Source: Chryseosolibacter sp044507775 | Lineage (GTDB): Bacteria > Bacteroidota > Bacteroidia > Cytophagales > Cyclobacteriaceae | Reading direction: 5' to 3' | DNA length: 64,000 bases | Assembly: GCA_044507775.1 (NCBI GenBank) | Contig: JBIQIY010000027.1 | Span: forward strand, 13,899 to 77,898 | Translations under genes and position numbers: made by a program | Part shown: piece by piece, positions 43,539 to 52,648 of the stretch | How the letters are laid out: each line of letters opens with the position of its first letter | Position numbering within the stretch: position 1 is the stretch's first letter | The notes under the pieces: model-generated | Told to the model about the DNA's origin: nothing | The model's input: only the letters and a program-made list of their open reading frames with translations | Database searches by the model: none

Positions 43539-43988
43539 TCAAGCGAAACCAAACTCCTCTAGCGCTCTGGGAAAATTCCTATTCTCATGACCCGGCCTGC
43601 TCAGCTTCACCAATACAAATCTCTGGAGATCATTAAGCTCCTTCCATTGCTGGATTGAAAGGGACCATGGGCCTTCAGCAAGCTTCTCTTTAACAGAATC
43701 GGGGATTTCGTGCGTGACTGACCATGCCGGCGTTTGCTCCAAAGCCAATTCAGCCGGAAACTTTCCTGTTCGGCTGAGGATTAGCTGACGAAGCTCGTCT
43801 CTGTACTGAGTGGCCTCCCCCGGACTGCTACAACCGGCCTGCGCGAAATATTTACGTTCGTCAGGTGTCATACGACTCCATTCCGCCAAACTTAGCTTAA
43901 CCCCGCATGCATCAAGTTTAAACCGCACGATCATGGGGATGCACCGTATGTTTGGCTCCACGAAATCTTCTTCAAATCGAAAATGCAT
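43539..43988 (-). CDS. Nitrate-reductase-associated protein
   Basis: 149 residues. IRCIPMIVRFKLDACGVKLSLAEWSRM matches the conserved start of the nitrate-reductase-associated protein family (Nitr_red_assoc). The remainder is helical with DLQRFVLVKLSRPGHENRNFPRALEEFG at the end. The function in that family is not known. The gene lies 119 bp upstream of mobA on the same strand, consistent with a molybdoenzyme context, although no nitrate reductase is in the window. Confidence 0.85.
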   Translation of the reverse strand: MHFRFEEDFVEPNIRCIPMIVRFKLDACGVKLSLAEWSRMTPDERKYFAQAGCSSPGEATQYRDELRQLILSRTGKFPAELALEQTPAWSVTHEIPDSVKEKLAEGPWSLSIQQWKELNDLQRFVLVKLSRPGHENRNFPRALEEFGFA

Positions 43989-44125
43989 AACCTAAGTTAA
44001 ATGTCCCTGCATAATAACCTGTAATCCATGGGAAAATTAAACTTCGCCCGCAGGGCCGGTTGGGGGAAGTAATTTTCACCAGCACTGGTTAACCCCACAA
44101 AATGTCAAACAGTTCACAAGACACA

Positions 44126-47100
44126 CTAGGGAACAGGCGTAGTCGATCTGAGATAACTCACGAGATCAATCACCGCCTGATCGCTCAAATTTTGGAATAA
44201 TCCGGGCGGCATCATCGAGACTGCGGTCACCTCTTTGGATTGTATCGACGACTTATTGATCTGTACCGGATCCTGTCCTACGACCCTTAAGGTGATTTGC
44301 CGTTGGTCTTCGGCGATCACGTTGCCTGTATAGGTCCTGCCGTCCCGCGTATTGATCACAACCATCCGGTAATCGTCCTGGATCTCCGCGCTGGGTTCAA
44401 GCACGTTCAAGAGGATGTAATTGATATCCGTTCTATTCGATCCCGTAAGATCGGGACCTATGACGCCGCCTTCACCGAACATTTTGTGACATGCACCGCA
44501 TGTTTGCCCGAACAACATCTTTCCTTTTGTAAGGTCGCCCGCCGCCAACGCCTCAGGAGTCAACATGTTCCTATATTTTTTGTACGCAGCAGCGTCATTT
44601 GGCACCGTTTCAATGGGACCCCAGATTTCTATGAATCCACTACCTACAACGCGTAGCAACTGCCGCGCTACACTGGGAGGAATGTCACTTTTCGGAATCC
44701 TTTTCTCCGCTATCTCCCGAGCCAACATCCCGCCGTATCTGGAGCGTGAAGAAAGCGCCTGAATAACCTCTGCTTTTTCTTCACGATTGTAATCGCGATA
44801 ATTATTGATAAGCAATTTTCCGAGTCCTTCATTGTCGAAGGCAGCTACAGCCCGGATGGCATCCTTACGGAGTGCCGGTTCCTTCAACAGGTTCGGCAGC
44901 TCAGCCGCCAGTTCACTCCGCTGCTGCGCTGTCAATGTTTGTAGCGCCCGCTTCCGATTTTCAATGGGCGCACTCTTATCGCGAAGGATACCAAAAGCGC
45001 GTTGCGTGGCTTCTGCATCGCCAAACAGTTCCGAGATCTGCAGCGCCAGCGCTTTTACTTTACCGCCGGACCGTTGCATTTTTGAAGACACGGATTGCCA
45101 GTTTGAAGGTATTTCAAGGTCTGTTCTTCCCTCCATACCACTCAACATCCCCGACATAAGCTGTTCGGTATTCTCGTCGGCCTCTCCGATAAAGGCTACA
45201 AGTTTTTCCACTTGATCACCGTCAACCGCCCGTCTCGCAATATACTGCGTGACCAACGGAATCTCCGACTCCGATGCCAACGCCAGGAACCTATCCGGAT
45301 CTTCGGTTATCAAGGATTCTATTCCGTACCATATTATCTTGGGAATATTGTGATCGTTCGCATCTGCAGCGTGTGCAAGAAGATTCTTTGCGATCTCCCA
45401 CTTGTCATTCGTTTCGATCCTCTGGAGAGCAGATGCCAGATATAACCGAACTACCGGTGATTTATCCTCGCGGGCCATGGAGCGAAACTTCGCGATCGCT
45501 TCCTTCGGCGCTTTCATATCCTCACACAGCATTTGAATGGCCCATGACCGGACGTACTGATCTTCGTGAGACAACGACCGCACAAGCTCCTGTTCAGTAA
45601 ACCCTCCCGTAATGTGGAGAGCCCACATCGCTCTCAATCGCCAATCGGGATTCTTGCTCTTGTTAAAGAGATCTTTGAGATCGGGGATCGTGGTGCTTTG
45701 CAACGTACCATTGGCGGCGCGCTTTTGCAGAATGCCTCTGGCTCTTCGCGAATGCCAGTCACTCTCGTTGGACTGAAGCGCTACAAGTTGCTTATCCGAC
45801 ATCTTGTTTAGATCGGAATACCTTCCGTCAAAATCTTTTGCCTGGCTCTTCTCCGGCATGATCCTGAAAATCCTGCCGGTCTCAGAATTCAATACTTCCT
45901 TGCCGCAGATGTCAGCATCATGCCAGTCCAGCGCGTAGACTCCTCCGTCCGGCCCGATTTCCATGCTAAATCCGACCCATTGGGCGTTGTTCGCCATGAG
46001 AAAATCGTCGCCATGCCTGCCCACAAAACCGGATCCCTTCGGCTCGAGAATATCCGACAGAACGGCGTGCTCATGGATATTGGCCATGAAGATTCTGCCA
46101 CGCTCTTCCTTAGGAAAAGCATCTGATTGATAGATGCGAGCTCCGCCGTGTGCCGAACGATGACTATGGTTGGCGATCGTCTTGATATCCTCGTACACGT
46201 AGGGATTAAAATGCCGCCCGCCTTGTCGATGGTAGATGCCTCCCTGAATCACATGCCACAGATGCGGAATCACGCACGCAGTCATGAAGAGCTGTCCTTT
46301 GGAGTCGTAGTCAATACCCCAGGGGTTGCTGAATCCATGAGCGACAACTTCAAACCGATCCTTGATGGGATGATAACGCCACACGCCGCCATTGATATCC
46401 ACGCCGTCCGCCTCGAGCAAGTCTTCAGGGAACGGATCTTTATGGTAATATAATTTCGTGTTCTTGTCCGGCTTGCGGATCTTGGATGGTGTTGCAAAGC
46501 CCTGCAATCCATAAAGCCATCCGTCCGGTCCCCAGTGGAGACTGTTAAGCGTTTCATGGCGGTCGCGTATACCCCAACCGGTCAGCCGGATTTCAATCTT
46601 GTCTTCATCGGCTTTGTCGTCACCATTTTTATCGGGGATGAACAAAAGATTCGGAGGTGCTCCGACGAAAAGGCCGTCGAATCCAACGGCGATCGCCGCG
46701 GGAAAAGCCAGACCCTCCATAAACACCTTCTTGCTATCTGCAACGCCATCCTTATCAGTATCTTCGAGAATGAGTATACGACTGCCGCCGTCATTGGAAA
46801 AACCGTGTCCCCGCGATTCGTAGTCCTTGTTCTCCGCTACCCAGAGCCTGCCCTTGTCGTCCCAGCAAAAAGCCATCGGTTGTGACATCATGGGCTCTGA
46901 TGCCCAGACATTCACATCGAAGCCGGGTTTCACCGTCATGGCATCAACGGCGTCCTGTGGTTTCAGGAATACTGCGTTGCGCCCTTCCTCCTGGGCGATT
47001 CTCCACAACTCCGTCGCCCTGTACATGCCTTCTTTACCGGCAAAATCTGCCCACGTATCCGTCAAGGTAAGGTCACTAAACTCACCGGTATACACGACCA

Positions 47101-47962
47101 GCTCGTGCTTGAGGACCTCGGTTTCACCTTTTGCAATGGTCCAGTCTTTGTCTCGGGTGTAAGCAGGACCGATTCCCAACTGATTGTCTACACGCCATTT
47201 TTGCGGATATCCGTGGTTGTCAGGGTGATCGAAAATTGCAATGTTGGCCCGGTCATCACGTCCCTCAACCGTCATGCCGACGTTGACCCACATGGCTGGC
47301 TGACCTTCAGCGTGGCTGTCCTTCTGTCTCGCCGCGTTTACTACTTCGCCATCAATACCTTTCTTCCACGGCATTCGCAAAAACAGTCCTCCGTAGTCAT
47401 ATTTGCCTATTGTCACTTCCTTCTTTGCCTCCCCCTTCCATTCCAGGTCCAGGATGTATCGTCCTCCCACTGCCTTCATCGACCAGTTCTGCGTTTCTTC
47501 CATCACCACGTCGGCACTCTCACCCAGCAAATGATAGATCGTCTGCCACTTAACGACTTCCCCTTCTTTTTCGACGATGTTCGCCGCTATTTTCTTCCAG
47601 TAACCCTCACCCGGATTGTGGAAGTAGTCGCGTCCGTTTACACGCGTAAATCCCCAGTACAGTCCCGTCTGGTGTTTGTGATGTCCAGGACTGTATTGAG
47701 TGAGAACACCCTTGCCGTCAGGTGCAACAATCGGATGTACATAGGGTCGGAAATTGTTCCTGGCGTTTTGCACGAGAATGGCATCCTGTCCGTCTTCGAC
47801 AAAAACAGAAATCGTGCTGTCGCCTTGCTGCAAACGCAATTGTCTGGCAGTGGAACTGTCAGCGACTTCCTGACTCGCGCTGTTACGCGTTGAACTGTTA
47901 CAGCCAAAGACTACGCTGGCAAGTAACAGTAATAGGTGGCTTGGGTATCTGGTAAATTTCAT
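44126..47962 (-). CDS. DUF6807 (PmoA-like) + PVC-type propeller + HEAT + cytochrome c fusion lipoprotein
   Basis: 1278 residues. Lipobox at Cys21 (VVFGCNSS). Residues about 40-310 are a DUF6807/PmoA-type beta-sandwich (FRPYVHPIVAPDGKGVLTQYSPGHHKHQTG). Then comes a dehydrogenase-type beta-propeller (AFCWDDKGRLWVAENKDYESRG, LEDTDKDGVADSKK), a HEAT stretch (about 740-1090) and a monoheme cytochrome with CGACH at 1155-1159 and Met ligand near MMPPGLFQ. This matches the architecture of the 966-residue protein with an additional N-terminal domain. Probable extracytoplasmic oxidoreductase acting on a sugar-like compound. Confidence 0.9.
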   Translation of the reverse strand: MKFTRYPSHLLLLLASVVFGCNSSTRNSASQEVADSSTARQLRLQQGDSTISVFVEDGQDAILVQNARNNFRPYVHPIVAPDGKGVLTQYSPGHHKHQTGLYWGFTRVNGRDYFHNPGEGYWKKIAANIVEKEGEVVKWQTIYHLLGESADVVMEETQNWSMKAVGGRYILDLEWKGEAKKEVTIGKYDYGGLFLRMPWKKGIDGEVVNAARQKDSHAEGQPAMWVNVGMTVEGRDDRANIAIFDHPDNHGYPQKWRVDNQLGIGPAYTRDKDWTIAKGETEVLKHELVVYTGEFSDLTLTDTWADFAGKEGMYRATELWRIAQEEGRNAVFLKPQDAVDAMTVKPGFDVNVWASEPMMSQPMAFCWDDKGRLWVAENKDYESRGHGFSNDGGSRILILEDTDKDGVADSKKVFMEGLAFPAAIAVGFDGLFVGAPPNLLFIPDKNGDDKADEDKIEIRLTGWGIRDRHETLNSLHWGPDGWLYGLQGFATPSKIRKPDKNTKLYYHKDPFPEDLLEADGVDINGGVWRYHPIKDRFEVVAHGFSNPWGIDYDSKGQLFMTACVIPHLWHVIQGGIYHRQGGRHFNPYVYEDIKTIANHSHRSAHGGARIYQSDAFPKEERGRIFMANIHEHAVLSDILEPKGSGFVGRHGDDFLMANNAQWVGFSMEIGPDGGVYALDWHDADICGKEVLNSETGRIFRIMPEKSQAKDFDGRYSDLNKMSDKQLVALQSNESDWHSRRARGILQKRAANGTLQSTTIPDLKDLFNKSKNPDWRLRAMWALHITGGFTEQELVRSLSHEDQYVRSWAIQMLCEDMKAPKEAIAKFRSMAREDKSPVVRLYLASALQRIETNDKWEIAKNLLAHAADANDHNIPKIIWYGIESLITEDPDRFLALASESEIPLVTQYIARRAVDGDQVEKLVAFIGEADENTEQLMSGMLSGMEGRTDLEIPSNWQSVSSKMQRSGGKVKALALQISELFGDAEATQRAFGILRDKSAPIENRKRALQTLTAQQRSELAAELPNLLKEPALRKDAIRAVAAFDNEGLGKLLINNYRDYNREEKAEVIQALSSRSRYGGMLAREIAEKRIPKSDIPPSVARQLLRVVGSGFIEIWGPIETVPNDAAAYKKYRNMLTPEALAAGDLTKGKMLFGQTCGACHKMFGEGGVIGPDLTGSNRTDINYILLNVLEPSAEIQDDYRMVVINTRDGRTYTGNVIAEDQRQITLRVVGQDPVQINKSSIQSKEVTAVSMMPPGLFQNLSDQAVIDLVSYLRSTTPVP

Positions 47963-48286
47963 CGTACTAGTTTGAGAAGGGTAAGATACCCTTTTCGCGT
48001 TTTCAACAAAACTGAATTAATGCGGCAAAAAAAGAGCGGTGTGCTCGCTGGCATGGATTTCTGTGAAATCCGGCGCTTATCGGACTTTATGCAAACAATC
48101 CGCTGCGTGAATAACTGGCAACGCATCCAAAAAAGATTAAGAACGGTGGGTCCCAGGCATAACCCTCTCCTTTCGACCCCGGAATCCCACCTGTCCTCAC
48201 TCATCAGAAGAACTGTATTGCCATTTGTGCGTTTGTTTCACGGCCGGATTCTCCGTGAATCGGATCACAAATAGCTAAAGCCGCTA
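47963..48286. other. Intergenic region between two minus-strand genes
   Basis: 324 bases. A plus-strand frame at 47936-48274 overlaps the upstream gene's start and is not protein-like. No repeat or terminator is evident. Confidence 0.4.
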
Positions 48287-49576
48287 CTACTTTCGCGCCT
48301 TACTTTTTCCTTTTCCTTTTCCTTCGTTGATAAAGATGTAAGCGCCGAACTTATTGGTTACTACGATGTCGGTTTTTCCATCCTTGTTAACATCTCCGGT
48401 TTCCATTGTGGTACCTGCGCCCGATTGATTGTCAACCAAGTGTGGTATATACTTTATAGAGTCGCCCTTGCGAACAAGTTCAAACCAGTACAAAACAGGA
48501 TCCGCGCCGGGTTCGGGATCGCCGTCGGGACCATGAGCCCAATAGCGTTTTCCGGAAGCAAAATCCATCAGTCCGTCGCCATTAAAATCACCCTCAGCCA
48601 GAGTATGTAACTGGGAAAAGACCGCCGGATATTTGCCCGCTTCGAATTCCTTTCTGTCACCGATTATCATGTGCTTAACAAAGGAGATTTCATTTCCTGA
48701 CCTTGTTTGTTCAAACCAGGCCAAACCGTAACCATGAGCATTCAGACTGGTGATGACATCCAGTTTTCCATCGTTATTTACATCATACACCAGCATCTGG
48801 GCACCGCCCTCTTCAGAAAAAGAATAAGGATGTTCTATCCATTGTCCCTGATCCGCTCCTGTTGCGGGCTGTTCCCACCATCCCGCTTTGGTTAAAATGT
48901 CGTTGCGGCCGTCTCCATTTATATCTCCAACGCCTAGCCCATGAGTGAACTTGCCCCAGCCCAGGTTCCTGGAAATCTTCTGAACACGAAAGGGCTTTTC
49001 CACATTATTCCAATCCGGCCATCCGATACACAGATGTTCTTCGAAAACAAAAATCGCCTCGGGTCGGTTATCATTATTAAGGTCGGTGAAATAGCGGGCT
49101 TCATCGCCAGGTGCATCCAGTGCCAGGTATTCCTTCCATGTACCGCCTTCCTTCCCCGGGTTGAGATACCAATACGCTTTCGAGCCCGCCCGTCCGTACT
49201 TGAAAATGTCGAGATGGCCGTCCCCGTTGAAGTCGTACGTCTGCATGAAGTAATTTTCCGAATAATTGTGCGGATCAAATTCCTTCGGTTCATAGAAAGT
49301 CGTCTTGGTGGTGAAATCGGGACCCTTATAAATATAGGGTCCTGAAATCACGTCCATCGCTCCATCCTTGTCCAGATCAACAAGGTGTACGCCTTCCCCA
49401 TAAAACTTTGTCGTAAGCGTGATCTTCCTGAATGTAGGCACGGAAGAATCTTTTTCGCTCTTCGCCGAGCGCTTCGACCCCCGATCCGACTGCGCATTCA
49501 CTGCGGATGGCATAAACGCCATGGCAGCAACCAACAGCAGCCAACTGTGCTTTTCGAGTTTTCTCCGTATCCTCAT
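48287..49576 (-). CDS. Secreted FG-GAP/VCBS-repeat protein
   Basis: 429 residues with a signal peptide (LLLVAAMAFMPSAVNAQ). Seven FG-GAP-type calcium loops are visible: DLDKDGAMD, DFNGDGHLD, DLNNDNRPE, DINGDGRND, DVNNDGKLD, DFNGDGLMD and DVNKDGKTD, giving a seven-bladed propeller. The last about 20 residues are lysine-rich. It probably binds a polymer or cell-surface partner rather than catalysing a reaction. It precedes the 1278-residue gene on the same strand and could share its function. Confidence 0.88.
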   Translation of the reverse strand: MRIRRKLEKHSWLLLVAAMAFMPSAVNAQSDRGSKRSAKSEKDSSVPTFRKITLTTKFYGEGVHLVDLDKDGAMDVISGPYIYKGPDFTTKTTFYEPKEFDPHNYSENYFMQTYDFNGDGHLDIFKYGRAGSKAYWYLNPGKEGGTWKEYLALDAPGDEARYFTDLNNDNRPEAIFVFEEHLCIGWPDWNNVEKPFRVQKISRNLGWGKFTHGLGVGDINGDGRNDILTKAGWWEQPATGADQGQWIEHPYSFSEEGGAQMLVYDVNNDGKLDVITSLNAHGYGLAWFEQTRSGNEISFVKHMIIGDRKEFEAGKYPAVFSQLHTLAEGDFNGDGLMDFASGKRYWAHGPDGDPEPGADPVLYWFELVRKGDSIKYIPHLVDNQSGAGTTMETGDVNKDGKTDIVVTNKFGAYIFINEGKGKGKSKARK

Positions 49577-49601
49577 GTTGTTTTCACTTTATACGTTTTA
49601 G

Positions 49602-49697
49602 TTTCTGCTTTCTGCCCGACTACGCCTCATCGCACATACTGCCCTGGCTTCGTCGGGCAAGCTTTCTGCTTTTTGCTTTCTGCTTTTTGCTATTTGC
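49602..49697. repeat. Heptanucleotide repeat (TTTCTGC/TTTTTGC) split by a palindromic insert
   Basis: Two TTTCTGC units (49602-49615) and, after 47 bases, TTTCTGC, TTTTTGC, TTTCTGC, TTTTTGC, TATTTGC (49663-49697). The interrupting segment starts GCCCGAC (49614-49620) and ends GTCGGGC (49652-49658), an exact 7-bp inverted repeat. It lies between two minus-strand genes. Confidence 0.75.
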
Positions 49698-49707
49698 TCA
49701 AGGGCTA

Positions 49708-50334
49708 TTAGTTGTCCAACACCCCGATTGGCAATACCGTTCTGCCGTAAATTTCATTCAACAAGAACGCCGCCGCCGCGTAGAGCGATACCAGCCCGCA
49801 GATAATGCCTTCATAACCAGCGAGCGTGGTGATGCCCGCATTTCCGGTAACACTGCCGATGATCAGGATAACAAACAGCAACACAACCGTTGCAAAAAGG
49901 ATCTGAAGAAGTCTGTTCAGCTTCAGTGTGGCGATAAACAGCATGACGGAGAACAGGCACCACATAATAAGATAGGCAATCATTCCATCTGCTGATGCCG
50001 GAGCCATCCATCCCAAACCGGGCAGGACATTGATAGCCACAAAGGAGACCCAGAAAATTCCGTACGAGGTAAATGCGACAAGTCCAAAAGTGTTGCCTTT
50101 CCTTCTTTCCATCAGGCCCACCATGATCTGTGTAAGCCCACCATAGAACAAGCCCATGGAAAGGATCATTGAATCCATTCCGATGACGCCCGCATTGATC
50201 AGGCTCAACAACACAGTGCATATACCGAAGGCCGACAATCCCAATGGTCCGGGACTAGCCGTCGCATCTTTAATCGTGAAATTGTTATTAACTTCTCTGA
50301 CATCGGCGAGAAGAACGTCGTTACTTTCTTTCAT
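49708..50334 (-). CDS. Acetate-type transporter (GPR1/FUN34/SatP family)
   Basis: 208 residues, six helices. The family motif near the N-terminus is ASPGPLGL, a variant of NPAPLGL, and the SYGIFWVSF segment matches the SYGIFW element that lines the pore. Family members carry acetate, succinate or other short carboxylates with protons. It is the last gene after the Tm-1-like gene, about 57 bp apart, on the same strand. That suggests the pathway produces or consumes a short acid. Confidence 0.92.
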   Translation of the reverse strand: MKESNDVLLADVREVNNNFTIKDATASPGPLGLSAFGICTVLLSLINAGVIGMDSMILSMGLFYGGLTQIMVGLMERRKGNTFGLVAFTSYGIFWVSFVAINVLPGLGWMAPASADGMIAYLIMWCLFSVMLFIATLKLNRLLQILFATVVLLFVILIIGSVTGNAGITTLAGYEGIICGLVSLYAAAAFLLNEIYGRTVLPIGVLDN

Positions 50335-50361
50335 AGTTAGGATAGTTTAGGTGGTTCTGGT

Positions 50362-50382
50362 TTAGTCATTAGCCATTAGTCA
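50362..50382. repeat. Short heptanucleotide repeat (TTAGTCA, TTAGCCA, TTAGTCA)
   Basis: Three 7-base units between the transporter gene and the Tm-1-like gene. Another case of the period-7 habit seen elsewhere in the window. Confidence 0.6.
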
Positions 50383-50391
50383 TCGATCTTT

Positions 50392-51624
50392 TCAAATCAT
50401 GCTGAGAAATACTTCTACTGCCTTATTTGAAAAAGCCTTATCGTTTATGTTCGCATCGACTTCGATCACATCGATCCCTGCCTTCAGCTTGCTTTTGAGA
50501 CCATCGACAAAAGCCTTATCGGCCTCCGGATCCCAAAACAACTGCGGCTCGTTCTTGTCATTTACCGAGTCAAGCATGGAATAGCCACGCATGGGAATAA
50601 TGAAAGCCACTTTTCCTTTGGCCTTGTTTGCCTTCTCGGCAAATATTTCTCCCATTTTCCGGTTTTCTTCCTTGGTGGTCCGCATAAGTGTTACCTGGGG
50701 ATTCCACTTATAAAAGAGACGATCCTTGTATTTCGCGGGGATGGTATCAGGGTTACCGAAGTTACACATGTCTATGCAACCGGGTGCGATGAGGTGCGGG
50801 ACGCCCGCTTTTCCCGGAGCATCCAATCGGGTAGGTCCCGCATCGAAGACTCCGCCGCAAATAGTGTCGGCCCATTCAGTGGTCGTGATATCCATCGCTC
50901 CCTTGATAATGCCTTCCTCGATCAGCTTCTCCATCGTCTTTCCTCCGGCACCTGTCGCGTGAAATACGAGCACTTCATATCCCTCCTTGTTCATTGCTTC
51001 ACGGCAAGCATCAATACAGGGAGTGGTATTTCCGAACATGGATGCGGCGATCGCCGGCTTGCCGTTCGCTTTCTCACCGGAATCAGCTCTCTTCGCTTCC
51101 ACCATTCCAATCAAAGCACCTGCTGCGTTGGTGAATATCTTTTCGCTAAGCGGATTGAGACCGGAGATATCAACCAGAGATGGGATCATGATGATATCGC
51201 TGATGCCCACGTAGGGAGAAACATCACCCGATGCAACGGTTGACACGCAGATCTTGGGTACGCCGTAGGGCAGACCCTTCATCGCTGAAGTGACCACATT
51301 GGTTCCAGCCGTGCCGCCCATTCCGATAATCCCGTCAAACTTCTCCTTCTCATAGAGATCGCGGACAACATTTGCCACTCCCTCAGACATGACGGCGATG
51401 GCCCGGCCTCGGTCATTTGCCTTGCGCAACGTTTCAAGGTCGGTTCCTCCTGCTTTGGCGACGACGTCGGCCTGGACGTCGACGGAAAAAATATCAGTTG
51501 AACCCATCACGCCGGTATTCACGGCCACCACCTGGATATTCCGCTCCTTTATGCGGTCAATGATAAATTTGTATTCAGGGCCTTTGGTGTCAAATGCACC
51601 AACGACGACAACTTTTCTTGCCAT
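50392..51624 (-). CDS. Tm-1-like ATP-binding protein (UPF0261)
   Basis: 410 residues. Starts with VVVVGAFDTKGPEYKFIIDRI, characteristic of the family, and has the conserved segments GMGGTAGTNVVTSAMKGLPYGVPKICVSTVASGDVSPYVG and CIDMCNFG. It is related to the N-terminal part of the tomato Tm-1 antiviral protein, which binds ATP. Its ATG overlaps the TAA of the PEP-hydrolase-like gene by one base (TAATG), indicating coupled translation. In plants and fungi the two domains are joined in one polypeptide; here they are separate neighbours. Reaction unknown. Confidence 0.92.
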   Translation of the reverse strand: MARKVVVVGAFDTKGPEYKFIIDRIKERNIQVVAVNTGVMGSTDIFSVDVQADVVAKAGGTDLETLRKANDRGRAIAVMSEGVANVVRDLYEKEKFDGIIGMGGTAGTNVVTSAMKGLPYGVPKICVSTVASGDVSPYVGISDIIMIPSLVDISGLNPLSEKIFTNAAGALIGMVEAKRADSGEKANGKPAIAASMFGNTTPCIDACREAMNKEGYEVLVFHATGAGGKTMEKLIEEGIIKGAMDITTTEWADTICGGVFDAGPTRLDAPGKAGVPHLIAPGCIDMCNFGNPDTIPAKYKDRLFYKWNPQVTLMRTTKEENRKMGEIFAEKANKAKGKVAFIIPMRGYSMLDSVNDKNEPQLFWDPEADKAFVDGLKSKLKAGIDVIEVDANINDKAFSNKAVEVFLSMI

Positions 51625-52466
51625 TATGCCTCCTTTTTAAATTTGATGTTTTTGAATTTTCTTATCTGCTCGGTAATCGCAATTTCAGTCGGAAGCCTTT
51701 CCATTGAACTCGCACCATAAAATCCATCAACACCTTCCACCGACTCTATTATATATTGCGCATCCTCCGGCATTGCTATGGGCCCACCGTGTGCGAGGAT
51801 GATGATGTCCTCGTTGATCTCCCGGCTCGCGTTGGCAATCTTCTGGATCTCCCGTACGCATTCTTCCATGGTTTTGGAAGTCTTCGCACCGATCTTGCCG
51901 TTGGTAGTCAATCCCATATGCGCGACGACCACATCCGCACCGGCTTGTGTCATCTTTCTTGCCTCATCGACATTGAACACATATGGTGTAGTGAAGATGT
52001 CAAGATCATGTGCTGCCTTGACGCAGTCCACCTCAAGCTGGTAGCTCATCCCTGTCTCTTCCAGGTTCGCTCTGAACATTCCGTCGATCAGCCCCACGGT
52101 TGGGAAGTTCTGAATTCCGGCGAAACCCATATCCTTCAGTTCTTTCAGGAATTTATCCCTCAACATGAAAGGATCCGTCGCACAAACACCAGCCAGCACC
52201 GGGGTGCTCTTCACCGCTGGCAAGATTTCATAGGCCATTTCCTTCACGATATCGTTCGCATTACCGTACGATAACAATCCGGCGAGCGATCCACGGCCAG
52301 CCATCCTGTAGCGGCCTGAATTGTAGATCACGATCAGGTCAATGCCACCAGCTTCTTCACACTGGGCTGAAATCCCCGTACCGGCACCACCGCCGATTAT
52401 GGGTTCTCCTTTTTCTATTTTTTCTCTTAGATTTTTAAGGATCTCAGTTCTGGTCCACTTTCTCAT
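51624..52466 (-). CDS. PEP-hydrolase-like TIM-barrel enzyme
   Basis: 280 residues. A TIM barrel of the phosphoenolpyruvate hydrolase-like family: GEPIIGGGAGTGISAQCEEAGGIDLIVIYNSGRYRMAGRGSLAG, SYGNANDIVKEM, ILPAVKSTPVLAGVCATDPF, NFPTVGLIDGMFR and AHGGPIAMPEDA. The regulator at 59119 carries a homologous domain (YGNAND, KSTPV, DP, NWPAVGFIDGTFR). The enzyme pairs with the Tm-1-like protein and probably performs a carbon-carbon or ester cleavage on a keto acid derivative. Precise substrate unknown. Confidence 0.9.
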   Translation of the reverse strand: MRKWTRTEILKNLREKIEKGEPIIGGGAGTGISAQCEEAGGIDLIVIYNSGRYRMAGRGSLAGLLSYGNANDIVKEMAYEILPAVKSTPVLAGVCATDPFMLRDKFLKELKDMGFAGIQNFPTVGLIDGMFRANLEETGMSYQLEVDCVKAAHDLDIFTTPYVFNVDEARKMTQAGADVVVAHMGLTTNGKIGAKTSKTMEECVREIQKIANASREINEDIIILAHGGPIAMPEDAQYIIESVEGVDGFYGASSMERLPTEIAITEQIRKFKNIKFKKEA

Positions 52467-52648
52467 AGGTTGTTTCTGTTATATATGGTCTGTTTTTTAA
52501 TTTATAGAGCGGGTAAATAATTTTCGATGCAGAATTCCCACTCCCGTTCTATACAACTGACCATAGCTTCCTGGACAACTGTTGTGGACCAATGCAAGCG
52601 TGGACAACCATTCACAAGCGGTACTGAGTCTTCCGAATTTCTCATGTC

